In this document: positions 8,010 through 16,425 of the stretch, in pieces
How the letters are laid out: every line of letters starts with the position of its first letter
Numbering within the stretch: the stretch's first letter is position 1
DNA from: Thiomonas sp. FB-6
GTDB lineage: Bacteria; Pseudomonadota; Gammaproteobacteria; Burkholderiales; Burkholderiaceae_C
Assembly (NCBI RefSeq): GCF_000377645.1
Contig: NZ_KB898491.1
Span: forward strand, 1-52,531
Reading direction: 5' to 3'
Length of the DNA stretch: 52,531 bases
Position numbers and translations under genes: made by a program
Notes under the pieces: model-generated
What the model was told of the DNA's origin: nothing
Database searches by the model: none
What the model saw: only the letters and a program-made list of their open reading frames with translations

Positions 8010-8735
8010 ATGACGAGAATCGCCCTGGTCACCGGCGGCACGCGCGGCATCGGCGCCGCCATCGCGCGCCGCCTGGCCGCCGACGGGCTGCGCGTGGCCG
8101 TGAACTACCGCGGCAACGAAGCGGCGGCCGAGGCCTTCCGGCGCGACACCGGGCTGAGCGCGTACCGCTGGGACGTGGCTGACTTCGACGCCTGCCAGGC
8201 CGGCGTGCGCGAGGTCGAGCGCGAACTCGGCGGCGGCATCGACGTGCTGGTCAACAATGCCGGCGTCACCCGCGACGCCATGCTGCACAGGATGGACCTG
8301 CGCCAGTGGCGCGAGGTCATGCAGGACGACCTCGACGCCATGTTCCACATGTGCCGCGCGGTGATCGAGGGCATGCGCTCGCGCGCCTGGGGGCGCATCG
8401 TCAATATTTCCTCGGTCAACGGACAGAAGGGGCAGTTCGGCCAGGCCAACTACTCCGCTGCCAAGGCCGGGGTGATCGGATTCACCAAGGCGCTGGCGCT
8501 GGAGTCCGCGCGCAAGGGCATCACGGTCAACGCCGTGGCGCCGGGCTACACCGACACCGACATGCTGGCCGGCCTCGAGCCCCCGGTGCTCGAGGCCATC
8601 AAGGCGCAGATTCCGGCCGGCCGCCTGGGCCGCCCGGAGGAGATCGCGCACGCGGTATCCTTTCTCGTCGACGAGCGCTGCGGCTTCGTCACCGGCGCCA
8701 CGCTGGCCGTCAACGGCGGTCAGTACATGGCTTGA
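8010..8735 (+). CDS. phaB: Acetoacetyl-CoA reductase (PhaB type)
   Basis: This 241-aa short-chain dehydrogenase should reduce acetoacetyl-CoA to (R)-3-hydroxybutyryl-CoA with NADPH. It has the Rossmann loop TGGTRGIG (8-15), Arg34 of NYRG suited to NADPH, NNAGVTRDA (82-90), Ser135 in ISSVNGQKGQFGQ, and catalytic Tyr148/Lys152. The VNGQKGQFGQxNYS block is diagnostic for PhaB against general FabG. An odd point is that the Asn of the classical Asn-Ser-Tyr-Lys tetrad appears as Asp107 (context MQDDLDAMF). Start ATG 8010 has GGGGAGAG just upstream. PPK2 follows after 6 nt, so both are probably on the phasin transcript. Confidence 0.9.
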   Translation: MTRIALVTGGTRGIGAAIARRLAADGLRVAVNYRGNEAAAEAFRRDTGLSAYRWDVADFDACQAGVREVERELGGGIDVLVNNAGVTRDAMLHRMDLRQWREVMQDDLDAMFHMCRAVIEGMRSRAWGRIVNISSVNGQKGQFGQANYSAAKAGVIGFTKALALESARKGITVNAVAPGYTDTDMLAGLEPPVLEAIKAQIPAGRLGRPEEIAHAVSFLVDERCGFVTGATLAVNGGQYMA

Positions 8736-8741
8736 GTCCTC

Positions 8742-9560
8742 ATGGCGCGAAACCCACCCGGCGCGGGCCGGAAGCTTCCCGCGGAGCCGCCCGAAGTCGA
8801 GGCGCGCCCCGACTCCTACGCGAAGACGCTGCGCGCGCTGCAGATCGAACTGGTCAAGTACCAGAAGCACCTGATTGCCCACGACGAGCGCCTGTTGCTG
8901 ATCCTCGAGGGGCGCGACGCGGCCGGCAAGGACGGCAGCATCAAGCGCATCGTCGAGCACCTCTCCCCGCGCGAGACCCGCGTGGTGGCGCTGGGCAAGC
9001 CCTCCGACCGCGAGACCGGCGCCTGGTATTTCCAGCGCTACGTCCCCCACCTGCCCAGCGCGCAGGAATTCGTGCTGTTCAACCGCAGCTGGTACAACCG
9101 CGCGGGCGTCGAGCCGGTGATGGGCTTCTGCGACGCCGCGCAGTACCAGGAGTTCCTCGACACCGTGCCGGTGTTCGAACAGATGCTGGTGCGCTCGGGA
9201 ATCCGGCTGTTCAAGTACTACCTGGACATCGACCGCCAGGAGCAGCGCAGGCGCCTGCAGGCGCGGCGCCGCGACCCGCTCAAGCAGTGGAAGCTCAGCC
9301 CCATCGACGTGGCCGCGCAGGCGCACTGGAAGGACTACAGCCACGCGCGCGACACCATGTTCGCGCGCACCCACACGCTGCACGCGCCCTGGTACGTGGT
9401 GCGCGCGGCCGACAAGCGCGCGGCCCGGCTGGACCTGATGCGCCATCTGCTGAGCCACCTCGAATACCACGGCAAGGACCACGGCCTGCTCGGTGCCGAC
9501 TCCGGCCTGGTGTTCGCCTATTCCGACGAGGCGCTGCGCGCCGGCCACATCGCTCCCTGA
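8742..9560 (+). CDS. ppk2: Polyphosphate kinase 2 family protein
   Basis: This 272-aa, single-domain PPK2 transfers phosphate between polyphosphate and nucleotides. Walker A is GRDAAGKDG (57-65), the lid/Walker B region is VLFNRSWYNR (111-120), and GAWYFQRYVPHLP (93-105) and VMGFC (126-130) match the family. Length and motifs suit the single-domain subclass that phosphorylates nucleoside diphosphates; substrate preference is not certain. It begins 6 nt after phaB with no clear Shine-Dalgarno sequence, suggesting coupling. Co-location with the phasin and the stress protein suits energy storage or ATP/GTP regeneration under stress. Confidence 0.9.
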   Translation: MARNPPGAGRKLPAEPPEVEARPDSYAKTLRALQIELVKYQKHLIAHDERLLLILEGRDAAGKDGSIKRIVEHLSPRETRVVALGKPSDRETGAWYFQRYVPHLPSAQEFVLFNRSWYNRAGVEPVMGFCDAAQYQEFLDTVPVFEQMLVRSGIRLFKYYLDIDRQEQRRRLQARRRDPLKQWKLSPIDVAAQAHWKDYSHARDTMFARTHTLHAPWYVVRAADKRAARLDLMRHLLSHLEYHGKDHGLLGADSGLVFAYSDEALRAGHIAP

Positions 9561-9573
9561 CCCCGAGGCCGCC

Positions 9574-10020
9574 ATGTACTCCCGAATCCTTCTCGCGCTG
9601 GACGCCAGCGCCACCGCCCAGCAAGCCGCCGAACACGCCATCGCGCTGGCACGCGCGCTCCAGGCTTCGCTGCGCATGGTCTGCGTGGTCGACGTGGCGG
9701 GGCTGGCCGGCGCACTGGCCGACGTGAGCCGCGTGATGAGCGACGACGCGCGCCTGCTGCTGGACGACTGGATGAACCGCGCCGCGCAGTTCGGCGTGGA
9801 CGTGAGCACCGCGATCGTCGAGACCGGGCGCCAGACGCCGCGCGTGGGCGATGCCATCCGCGCCGAGGCGCGCCGCTGGGAGGCCCAGCTCATCGTGCTC
9901 GGCAGCCACGGGCGCAGCGGCGTGGGCAACCTGATGCTGGGCAGTGTGGCCGAAGCGGTGGCGCGGGACAGCCGCTGCGCCGTGTTGCTGGTGCACCCGG
10001 GCGACGCCCAGGACCGCTGA
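9574..10020 (+). CDS. Universal stress protein (UspA family)
   Basis: This 148-aa single Usp domain begins MYSRILLALDAS, and near the end carries the nucleotide-binding motif GSHGRSGVGNLMLGS followed by VLLVHPG. It should bind ATP and form dimers. It follows ppk2 by 13 nt and is probably the last gene of the phasin-phaB-ppk2-usp transcript. Universal stress proteins are commonly controlled by FNR/Anr-type regulators in other bacteria, in keeping with the FNR-like boxes upstream of this block. Confidence 0.88.
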   Translation: MYSRILLALDASATAQQAAEHAIALARALQASLRMVCVVDVAGLAGALADVSRVMSDDARLLLDDWMNRAAQFGVDVSTAIVETGRQTPRVGDAIRAEARRWEAQLIVLGSHGRSGVGNLMLGSVAEAVARDSRCAVLLVHPGDAQDR

Positions 10021-10301
10021 GCGGCAGGCTTCACACGGTCGGTGCCGGCCGCCGTGCCGACCGCGCGCGGGATCCGGTGCGGCTCGCCGGGTTCCAACGG
10101 CACTCTTGCACACTGACTCCATGAATGCATTTTCATGGTGTTAAGTGCTGCCAAATTGGAAAAATTTCGCTTTTTTCCGGGTCTATTCTGGTTTCGCGAT
10201 TCGGCCATGCAAGCACGACGATGCTTGCGCGAGAGGGCCGGATCGGGGAGTTGGCGCCACGCCGCGGCATGGCATCCGTTCCACCAGACCCGAGAGCGAT
10301 C
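10021..10301. other. AT-richer intergenic region with two inverted repeats
   Basis: This 281-bp gap separates the stress block from the carboxypeptidase gene. CATGAA-N6-TTCATG (10120-10137) is a perfect 6-bp inverted repeat. GGAAAAA-N7-TTTTTCC (10158-10178) can form an A/T hairpin inside a locally AT-rich stretch (about 10120-10200). It probably holds the promoter of the downstream gene, but I see no convincing -35/-10 pair and cannot assign a regulator. Confidence 0.4.
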
Positions 10302-12203
10302 ATGTCCGAGTTCCGTCACGAAGCGCCACCGCGCGCGGTTTCACGAAGCCCCCATTCCGGCCGGGGGCCGGTCCCGAAGTGGCGCCACCGCGCGGCGCGC
10401 TGGCGTTGCGGGCTGGCGCTGGCGGCGGCCTGCGCGCTGAGCGCCTGCGGCGGAGGTGGTAGCGCCGGCAACGCCGCAGCGGGCGGCGGCGCACGCGGCC
10501 TGGGGGCACCGCCCGCGACGGCGGCCGACCAGGCCTACACCGATCCCGTGCGCTACGACATGGGGCCGAAAGCCTCGCTGGCCCTCGCGCAGGCCATCCC
10601 CGGAGCCGCGGTGAGCCACCACCGTTTCATGGTGCAAGGGCGCCTGGAGTCCTACACCGCCACCACCGGCCACCTGCTGGTGCGTTCGCCCGAGACCGGC
10701 GAGGTCGAGGCGAGCATGTTCTACACCGCCTACACCCTCGACGGCCAGCCCGCGGCGAAGAGGCCGGTGAGCTTTTTCTGGAACGGCGGACCGGGCTCGT
10801 CCAGCATCTACCTGCACCTGGGCGGATGGGGGCCGAAGACCCTGCAGATCGACGAGATGAACCTGCCTTCGTCCGCGCTGAGTACCTCGCCCGATTTCAG
10901 GCTCGAGACCAATCCCGACACCCTGCTGGGCAGCACCGACATGGTGTTCGTCGACCCGGTCGGCACCGGGCTGTCGGAGGCGGTGGCGCCGAACACCAAC
11001 CAGTCCTTCGAGGGCGTCGACCCCGACGCCCGCTCGGTGCTGCATTTCATCGACGCCTGGCTGCTCGCCAACCAGCGCCAGATGTCCCCCAAGTTCCTGT
11101 ACGGCGAATCCTACGGGGGCATCCGCACCCCCATCGTCGCGCGCCTGATGGAGCAGCAGGGGCCGCTGGCGCCGCAGGCCCCGGTGCTGGACGGCGTGAT
11201 CCTGAATTCCCCGGTGCTCGACTACAACGCGAACTGCGACACGCGCTGGTACAACGCCCGGGCCCCCGAGCTCAAGACCCCGGACGGCGCCGTCGCCGCC
11301 GCCCCGTCGCCGGTGTCCTGCGAGGGCGACATCCCCAGCTACCTGATGGTGCACTTCGCGTCGACCCATCTGAACTATTCGATCGAGCAGGCCTCGCGGG
11401 CTGCCGACCGGGCCATGACCCTTGCGCGTGAGGTCTGGGCCCCCGCGTACACCAGCTACGAGGCCACGGTGGGCTCGGACGCCTTCCGCAAGGCCTACGC
11501 GCTTCCGTATCGCGCCAGCGATTTCCCCAGCGCGCTGCAGCAGAGCTTCCAGACCCTGGCCGACGCCAGCGGGCTGAGCGCCGACGACTGGGCGCGCGCC
11601 TTCAACATGGGCTATGTGGACTTCGGCTCGGCGCGGCTCGGCCTGAGCGACCGGCAGTGGGACCGGCAATCCAGGCGGCTGGACGTGTACAACGCCATGG
11701 TCAGCGTGCCGCCGAATGCCTGGGGCTACGTGGACTTCGACGGCCGGCCGGAGCGCTGGGCCGGGGCCTCGGACTATTTCAACAAGGCCTTCCTGGCCGC
11801 GGGGCGCAGCTATTTCAGCGACTTCCTGGGCTACCGCTGCGCGACGCCCTACGTGATCACCAACGGCGGCATGATGCGCGACTGGAACTGGCACCACGAC
11901 GGCAACCTGAGCACGCTGCCGCAGACGGTGAGCGACCTGAAGGAGGCCATCGACCTCGGCGGCCATCTGCCGGTGCTGATCGTGCACGGCGAACAGGACC
12001 TGATGACGCCGTTCTTCCAGACCGTGCTGAACCTGGAGAGCGCCGGGCTGCGCGACAAGGTCGAGTTCCGCCTGTACCCGGGCGGGCACATGGTGTACCT
12101 GAGTCGCCGCAGCCACGATGCCTACAAGGCCGCGCTGGAGCGCTATTTCAGCCGCGTGGCCGGCGGCACATGGTCCCCCGACACCCCTGCAAGGAGCCTT
12201 TGA
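10302..12203 (+). CDS. S10 family serine carboxypeptidase-like lipoprotein
   Basis: This 633-aa secreted peptidase of the S10 (carboxypeptidase Y) family has a long basic N-terminus, then a hydrophobic stretch ending in lipobox LSAC with Cys49 and a Gly/Ala-rich linker, so it is probably an exported lipoprotein. The oxyanion region WNGGPGSSS, nucleophile Ser270 in GESYGG, Asp566 in HGEQDLMTP and His596 in YPGGHMVY give a complete catalytic triad. ATG 10302 was chosen because the frame upstream of it reads into intergenic sequence; a later ATG would lose the signal. It overlaps the next gene by 1 nt. Expected substrates are peptides, taken from the C-terminus at acidic pH, as known for the family. 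Confidence 0.85.
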   Translation: MSEFRHEAPPRAVSRSPHSGRGPVPKWRHRAARWRCGLALAAACALSACGGGGSAGNAAAGGGARGLGAPPATAADQAYTDPVRYDMGPKASLALAQAIPGAAVSHHRFMVQGRLESYTATTGHLLVRSPETGEVEASMFYTAYTLDGQPAAKRPVSFFWNGGPGSSSIYLHLGGWGPKTLQIDEMNLPSSALSTSPDFRLETNPDTLLGSTDMVFVDPVGTGLSEAVAPNTNQSFEGVDPDARSVLHFIDAWLLANQRQMSPKFLYGESYGGIRTPIVARLMEQQGPLAPQAPVLDGVILNSPVLDYNANCDTRWYNARAPELKTPDGAVAAAPSPVSCEGDIPSYLMVHFASTHLNYSIEQASRAADRAMTLAREVWAPAYTSYEATVGSDAFRKAYALPYRASDFPSALQQSFQTLADASGLSADDWARAFNMGYVDFGSARLGLSDRQWDRQSRRLDVYNAMVSVPPNAWGYVDFDGRPERWAGASDYFNKAFLAAGRSYFSDFLGYRCATPYVITNGGMMRDWNWHHDGNLSTLPQTVSDLKEAIDLGGHLPVLIVHGEQDLMTPFFQTVLNLESAGLRDKVEFRLYPGGHMVYLSRRSHDAYKAALERYFSRVAGGTWSPDTPARSL

Positions 12204-12634
12204 TGCGTACCCCCCACCGACCCCTGTTCCGGCTGTTCCTGGGCGTCTGCCTGCTCGCGCCCTGGGGCTGTGCCGCGCTGGCCTCGGCGCTGCCCGCGGC
12301 GGCCTCGCAGCCCTCGAGCGACGCCTCGCGGCCCGACCCGTTCCAGCCTCCCCAGGGGCTGGAGGGTTTCGGAGTTCCCCCGCCGGACCCCACGGCTGCG
12401 CCTGCCGCGCCCGTCACCCCGGCGAGCGCCCTGCAGTTCATGAAGCGCGACATGCGCCACTACTTCGACCGTGCCGCGGACCCGAACACCCATCGGGTCA
12501 GCAAGGAGGGCGCGCAGCGCTCGGGCTGGGGTTACGCGGCCGAGCATTTCGAGGCCATGGACGCCAACCAAGACGGCGAACTCAGCTTCGACGAGGTCTG
12601 GCGCTACGTGCTGGCGCACATCCCGAAGGACTGA
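12203..12634 (+). CDS. Small exported EF-hand protein
   Basis: This 143-aa protein begins with a signal peptide (FLFLGVCLLAPWGCAALASA region, residues 8-29), followed by a Pro/Ala-rich linker and one clear EF-hand loop, DANQDGELSFDE, near residue 122-133. A first, degenerate EF-hand may lie at about 91-103 (DRAADPNTHRVSKEG). It probably binds Ca2+ in the periplasm. AAGGAG lies 6 nt before the ATG and the start overlaps the carboxypeptidase stop (TGATG), so it is co-translated and may stabilise or regulate that enzyme; this partnership is inference. Confidence 0.7.
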   Translation: MRTPHRPLFRLFLGVCLLAPWGCAALASALPAAASQPSSDASRPDPFQPPQGLEGFGVPPPDPTAAPAAPVTPASALQFMKRDMRHYFDRAADPNTHRVSKEGAQRSGWGYAAEHFEAMDANQDGELSFDEVWRYVLAHIPKD

Positions 12635-12650
12635 CGGGGCCGGCCGCACC

Positions 12651-13931
12651 CTAGGCCGGAACGGCGGCCCAGGCCAGCGAGATCAGCATGCTGGCGGCCA
12701 GCCAGGCGGCGGCCGGCAGCATGCCGCGCCGCCGCGACAGGGCCAGCGCGTACACCGCCTTGAGCAGGTTGTTGCTGCCCGAGGCGATGAGCACGGCGTG
12801 GATCACCGCGGAGGCGCCGACCTGGAAGTGCCCCGCCAGCAGCGACAGCACGAAGGGGTCGATGTCGCTGAGCCCGACCACGAAGCTGAGCAGGTTCAGC
12901 CCGCCGACTCCGAAACGGGTCGTGACGAAGGCCGTCAGCCCCGCGAACACCACGAACAGCGCCGCGAACAGCAGCGCCACCGGCAGGTCCAGCGGGTTGC
13001 GCGAGGCCAGCAGCGCCGGCGCCGGCGCGGCGGCGCCGCCGGCCCCCGCCGCGCGCCGCCACAGCAGCCAGGTCACGCCCAGGCTGAGCGCGCACAGCAG
13101 CCCGAAGGGCAGGGCCAGGCGCAGCGCCGCATCGAGGTGGCCCAGCGCCGCGATCACCACCCACAGGCGCAGGTACATCATGGCCGTGGCCAGCACCGTG
13201 GCGGCCGGGGCCAGCGCGGCCGTGGCCTCGTCGCGCCGCGCCTGGCGCGCCAGCACCACGGTGGCCGCGGTGCTGGAGTACACCCCGCCCAGCAGCCCGG
13301 TGAGCAGGGTCGACGCGCGCGGGAACAGGTAGGTATGCGCGAGGTAGCCGGCGTAGGAAATGGCCGAGATCAGCACCACCGCCAGCCACACCTTGGAGTA
13401 GGTGATGGTGCTCAGGCCCGGGATCGGCGTGTCCGGCAGCAGCGGCAGCACGAGTCCCGCGATGATCAGGAACTTCGCCAGCGTGACCCCCTCGGACACC
13501 GGCATGGCGTCGGAGATCTTGCGGATCAGCGGCTTCTCGGCCAGCATCAGGATGGCCACGATGAGCACCGCGGCGACCATCCACGGCGGCTGGCTCTGGA
13601 TCAGCGGGCCCAGCGCGTAGGCCAGCAGCGCGATCATGCCGGGGAGCAATTCGCCGCCGGTGCCGCCGTCGCGCCCGGCGCGCGCCAGGTCCACCGCCAG
13701 CCACAGCGCCAGCGCGGCCAGGCCGGCCAGGTACAGGCCGCGCGGCTGCACGCCGTCGAGCAGCCACAGCACGAAGCCCGCGGCGCCGATCAGGGTCAGC
13801 GTGCGCGTGGTGCCGAAGCCCACGCCCTCGTCCTGCGCGCGCCGGTAGCTGTGCAACTCCAGGCCGAGCACGAAGGCCAGCGCGGCGGTGGCCGCGAACT
13901 GCAGCAGCAGCGGCGGCAGGCTCGGGTTCAT
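12651..13931 (-). CDS. MgtC/SapB and DUF4010 family membrane protein
   Basis: This 426-aa polytopic inner-membrane protein has an N-terminal MgtC-like part (FVLGLELHSYRR, TRTLTLIGAAGF) and a C-terminal DUF4010 part (STAATVVLARQARR, GGLNLLSFVVGLSDIDPF, SGSNNLLKAVYA). Function is not established for the family; Mg2+ homeostasis or metabolite transport are the usual guesses. The start CAT (13929-13931) overlaps the stop of the GntR gene (ATGA), so regulator and membrane protein are coupled. As this pair is divergent from dgoK/dgoA, it occupies the place where a galactonate transporter gene is found in other dgo loci. Confidence 0.8.
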   Translation of the reverse strand: MNPSLPPLLLQFAATAALAFVLGLELHSYRRAQDEGVGFGTTRTLTLIGAAGFVLWLLDGVQPRGLYLAGLAALALWLAVDLARAGRDGGTGGELLPGMIALLAYALGPLIQSQPPWMVAAVLIVAILMLAEKPLIRKISDAMPVSEGVTLAKFLIIAGLVLPLLPDTPIPGLSTITYSKVWLAVVLISAISYAGYLAHTYLFPRASTLLTGLLGGVYSSTAATVVLARQARRDEATAALAPAATVLATAMMYLRLWVVIAALGHLDAALRLALPFGLLCALSLGVTWLLWRRAAGAGGAAAPAPALLASRNPLDLPVALLFAALFVVFAGLTAFVTTRFGVGGLNLLSFVVGLSDIDPFVLSLLAGHFQVGASAVIHAVLIASGSNNLLKAVYALALSRRRGMLPAAAWLAASMLISLAWAAVPA

Positions 13932-14647
13932 TCCAGGCGCCTGCGGGTGTCGGCGAGCAGCCGGCGCATGCGCATGAAGGCGGCGCGCTGGTCCTGCTCG
14001 CGGATGGCCTCGAAGATGCGCAAGTGGTCGTCGAGCGCCTCCTTGAAGGTGTCGGCGCGCCGCGCCGACACGCCCAGCAGCATGCCCAGGGCCGAGCCGA
14101 TCACCGAGGACAGCGGAATCAGCAGCTCGTTGTGCGTGGCTTCGAGCACCGCGACGTGGAACTGCAGGTCGGCGGCCACCCATTGCTCGATCACCTGCGA
14201 CGCGCGCATCGCGTCGCAGGCGCGCTCGAGGGCGCGCAGGTCCTCGGCGTCGCGGTTGCGCGCGGCCAGCATGCAGGCATTGGGTTCGATGATCTCGCGG
14301 ATCTCGCCCAGCTGGCGCAGCATGTCGCCGCCGGGATCGGCCGCGCATCGCCAGGCCAGCACCTCGGGGTCGAGCATGTTCCAGGCCGACACCGGCTGCA
14401 CGCGCGTGCCGATGCGCGGGCGCGCCTTGAGCAGCCCCTTGGCGGCCAGCACCTTCACCGCCTCGCGCAGCGCGGTGCGGCTGACTCCCATTTCGTGGCC
14501 CAGCACCTCCTCGCTGGGCAGGGTGCTGCCGCTGGGGTAGCCGCCGCCGACGATGCGCTCGCCCAGGCGCTGCACGACCTGCCGGTGCAAGGCGGGCCCC
14601 GCCGAGGCACCCTGGCCGGAAGGCGGGACGGAAGCGGTCTTGGTCAT
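13928..14647 (-). CDS. GntR/FadR-family transcriptional regulator (DgoR-like)
   Basis: This 239-aa repressor has an N-terminal winged helix (residues about 20-85: LHRQVVQRLGERIVGGGY, PSEEVLGHEMGVSRTALREA) and a C-terminal all-helical FCD effector domain (REIIEPNACMLAA, DLQFHVAVLEATHNELL). This architecture is shared with DgoR and other sugar-acid regulators. I chose the ATG at 14647 over a start at 14740, because the longer frame would run into the divergent promoter. The gene is divergent from dgoK with a palindromic operator candidate in the 68-bp gap, so it probably responds to galactonate or KDGal and also controls itself and the coupled DUF4010 gene. Confidence 0.85.
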   Translation of the reverse strand: MTKTASVPPSGQGASAGPALHRQVVQRLGERIVGGGYPSGSTLPSEEVLGHEMGVSRTALREAVKVLAAKGLLKARPRIGTRVQPVSAWNMLDPEVLAWRCAADPGGDMLRQLGEIREIIEPNACMLAARNRDAEDLRALERACDAMRASQVIEQWVAADLQFHVAVLEATHNELLIPLSSVIGSALGMLLGVSARRADTFKEALDDHLRIFEAIREQDQRAAFMRMRRLLADTRRRLE

Positions 14648-14663
14648 GGCGTCGCGAGCAAGT

Positions 14664-14691
14664 ATTGTATGATGATTGAAAGGATCGTACA
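14664..14691. promoter_or_regulatory. Candidate GntR operator in the divergent gntR-dgoK promoter
   Basis: TGTATGAT (14666-14673) and ATCGTACA (14684-14691) form an inverted repeat matching at 7 of 8 positions with a 10-nt spacer. On the minus strand a good -10, TACAAT (14669-14664), overlaps the left arm, so binding would block regulator transcription and probably dgoK as well. The regulator-site pairing is inferred from position. Confidence 0.5.
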
Positions 14692-14715
14692 CCTCAGACC
14701 TGCCCAGGAAAACGC

Positions 14716-15681
14716 ATGGCGCCGCGCCCCCACCGCGCACCTCCGACCGGTCCGGCCGAGATCATCGGCATCGACTGGGGGACCACCCATCTGCGAGCTT
14801 ACCGCGTCGCGCCGGACGGGCAACTGGTCGCGCGCTGCGAGGGCGACGACGGGGTGCTGCGCGCGCGCGGGCGCTTCGGCCAGGTCTGCGCCGGGGTGAT
14901 CGAGGGCCTCGGGGCCAGGCCCGGCGAACTGCCGGTGATCCTGTCGGGCATGGTGGGCAGCACCCAGGGCTGGCAGCCGGTGGACTACCTGGGCATCGAC
15001 CAGCCGCTGCGCACGCTGGGAGCCCACCTGGTGCCGCTGCGCGCCGCGGACGCGCCGCCGCGCTGCCATGTGGTGCCCGGCTACGCGGTGATGCCCGAGC
15101 AGGCCGGGCCGGAGCAGGGCATCGACGTGATGCGCGGCGAGGAGGTGCAACTGCTCGGCGCCACGCTGCTCGAACCCGATGCGCGCAACCGCATGGTGGT
15201 GCTGCCGGGGACCCACTCCAAGTGGGCGCAGGTCGGCGGCGGCCTGATCCGCTGGTTCGCCACCTACATGACCGGGGAATTGTTCGCCTGCCTGAGCCAG
15301 CACGGCACCCTGGGAGCCTTGATGAGCCGCAGCGAGGAATCGCCGCAGGCCTTCGCCGAGGGCGTGCGCCGGGCCGGTGCCTCGCGCCTGGCGGGGGCCC
15401 TGTTCAGTTGCCGGGCCATGGTGGTCACGGGCGCCATGCCCGCCGAACATGCGCGGGAGTACCTCAGCGGCGTGCTGATCGGCGCCGAGTTGCACGAGGC
15501 GCTGGGCCGCGGAGGTCCGTTGGCGCGCGCGGTCTCCATCGTCGCCTCCAGCGCGCTGGCGCGGCGCTACCGCGACGCCGCCGCGCTGCTGGGCATCGAG
15601 GCGCGCTGCCTGGACCCGGACGCCGTCTACGTGGCCGCGCTGCGCGAACTGGGCAACAAGCTGCCGGCCCCGTCCCCCTGA
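14716..15681 (+). CDS. dgoK: 2-dehydro-3-deoxygalactonokinase
   Basis: This 321-aa cytoplasmic sugar kinase makes KDPGal from 2-keto-3-deoxygalactonate and ATP, the second-last step of the De Ley-Doudoroff galactonate route. Family motifs are DWGTTHLR (20-27), SGMVGSTQGW, MRGEEVQLLG and LPGTHSKWAQV. Length matches the roughly 300-320 residues usual for the family. The aldolase gene follows after 55 bp in the same direction. No dgoD-type (enolase-superfamily) dehydratase is beside it; the IlvD/Edd dehydratase at 28008-29738 could supply the substrate. Confidence 0.93.
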   Translation: MAPRPHRAPPTGPAEIIGIDWGTTHLRAYRVAPDGQLVARCEGDDGVLRARGRFGQVCAGVIEGLGARPGELPVILSGMVGSTQGWQPVDYLGIDQPLRTLGAHLVPLRAADAPPRCHVVPGYAVMPEQAGPEQGIDVMRGEEVQLLGATLLEPDARNRMVVLPGTHSKWAQVGGGLIRWFATYMTGELFACLSQHGTLGALMSRSEESPQAFAEGVRRAGASRLAGALFSCRAMVVTGAMPAEHAREYLSGVLIGAELHEALGRGGPLARAVSIVASSALARRYRDAAALLGIEARCLDPDAVYVAALRELGNKLPAPSP

Positions 15682-15736
15682 GCCGCCAACCCGTTCCGCG
15701 GCCCGGCCGCGGGCGCCATCCTTCGAGGAACCCGCC

Positions 15737-16381
15737 ATGAACCCATTCCCACCACGCCATCCGGGGCTTGCGCCCGGCGCCGAGCCGCTGGTGGCCATCC
15801 TGCGCGGGCTGCTGCCGGACCAGGCGGCGGCCGTCGGCGCCGCGCTGTTCGAGGCCGGGTTTCGCTGCCTGGAAGTGCCGCTGAACCGGCCGCAGGCACT
15901 GCGCTGCATCGAGATCCTGGCCTCCATGGCGCCGCCGGACGCGCTGGTCGGCGGCGGCACCATGCTGAGCCCGCGCGACGTGGACGAGGTGACGTCGGCG
16001 GGCGGAAGCCTGATGGTGGCGCCGCATTGCGACCCGGAACTCATCGCCCATGCGGCCGCGCGGAGCATGTTCTGCGCCCCGGGCGTGGCCACGCCCAGCG
16101 AGGCCTTCAGCGCTCTGCGCGCCGGCGCGCACGCGCTGAAGCTGTTTCCGGCCGAGCAGATCGGCACGCGGGGCCTGAAGGCCTTGTGCACCGTGCTTCC
16201 TCCCGGCACGGCGGTGTGGCCGGTGGGTGGTGTCGACGAGGCGCAGATGGCCGAATGGGTGCGCGCCGGAGCGACCGGCTTCGGCATCGGCTCGCAGCTG
16301 TTCCGGCCGGGGCTGGAGGCGGCCGAGGTCGGCCGGCGCGGCGCGAGCATGTTGCGGGCCTGGCGCGAGGCCAGGGCGTAG
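15737..16381 (+). CDS. dgoA: 2-dehydro-3-deoxy-6-phosphogalactonate aldolase
   Basis: This 214-aa class I aldolase splits KDPGal into pyruvate and glyceraldehyde-3-phosphate. The KDPG/KDPGal aldolase fold shows Arg23 (ILRG), the catalytic Glu46 (CLEVPLN), the phosphate-binding GGGT (72-75), the Schiff-base Lys135 (ALKLFPAE) and VGGV plus FGIGSQLF near the end. LNRPQA after the Glu and pairing with dgoK favour galacto over gluco specificity. GAGGAA lies 9 nt upstream of the ATG. The gene ends 44 bp from the convergent glpK. Confidence 0.92.
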   Translation: MNPFPPRHPGLAPGAEPLVAILRGLLPDQAAAVGAALFEAGFRCLEVPLNRPQALRCIEILASMAPPDALVGGGTMLSPRDVDEVTSAGGSLMVAPHCDPELIAHAAARSMFCAPGVATPSEAFSALRAGAHALKLFPAEQIGTRGLKALCTVLPPGTAVWPVGGVDEAQMAEWVRAGATGFGIGSQLFRPGLEAAEVGRRGASMLRAWREARA

Positions 16382-16398
16382 CGAAGCCGGGGCGGCGG

Positions 16399-16421
16399 GG
16401 CCGCGAGCGCGCTGCGCGGCC
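16399..16421. terminator. Stem-loop between convergent dgoA and glpK
   Basis: GGCCGCG (16399-16405) pairs perfectly with CGCGGCC (16415-16421) across a 9-nt loop. It lies in the 44-bp gap between convergent genes and lacks a T-tract on either strand, so it is at best a weak or factor-assisted bidirectional terminator. Confidence 0.35.
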
Positions 16422-16425
16422 AGGC

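Noticed and set aside
10098-10110. Sigma-54-like sequence (GGCAC and TTGCA) upstream of the carboxypeptidase
   Set aside because: The GG and GC elements are about 3 bp too close together for a -24/-12 promoter.
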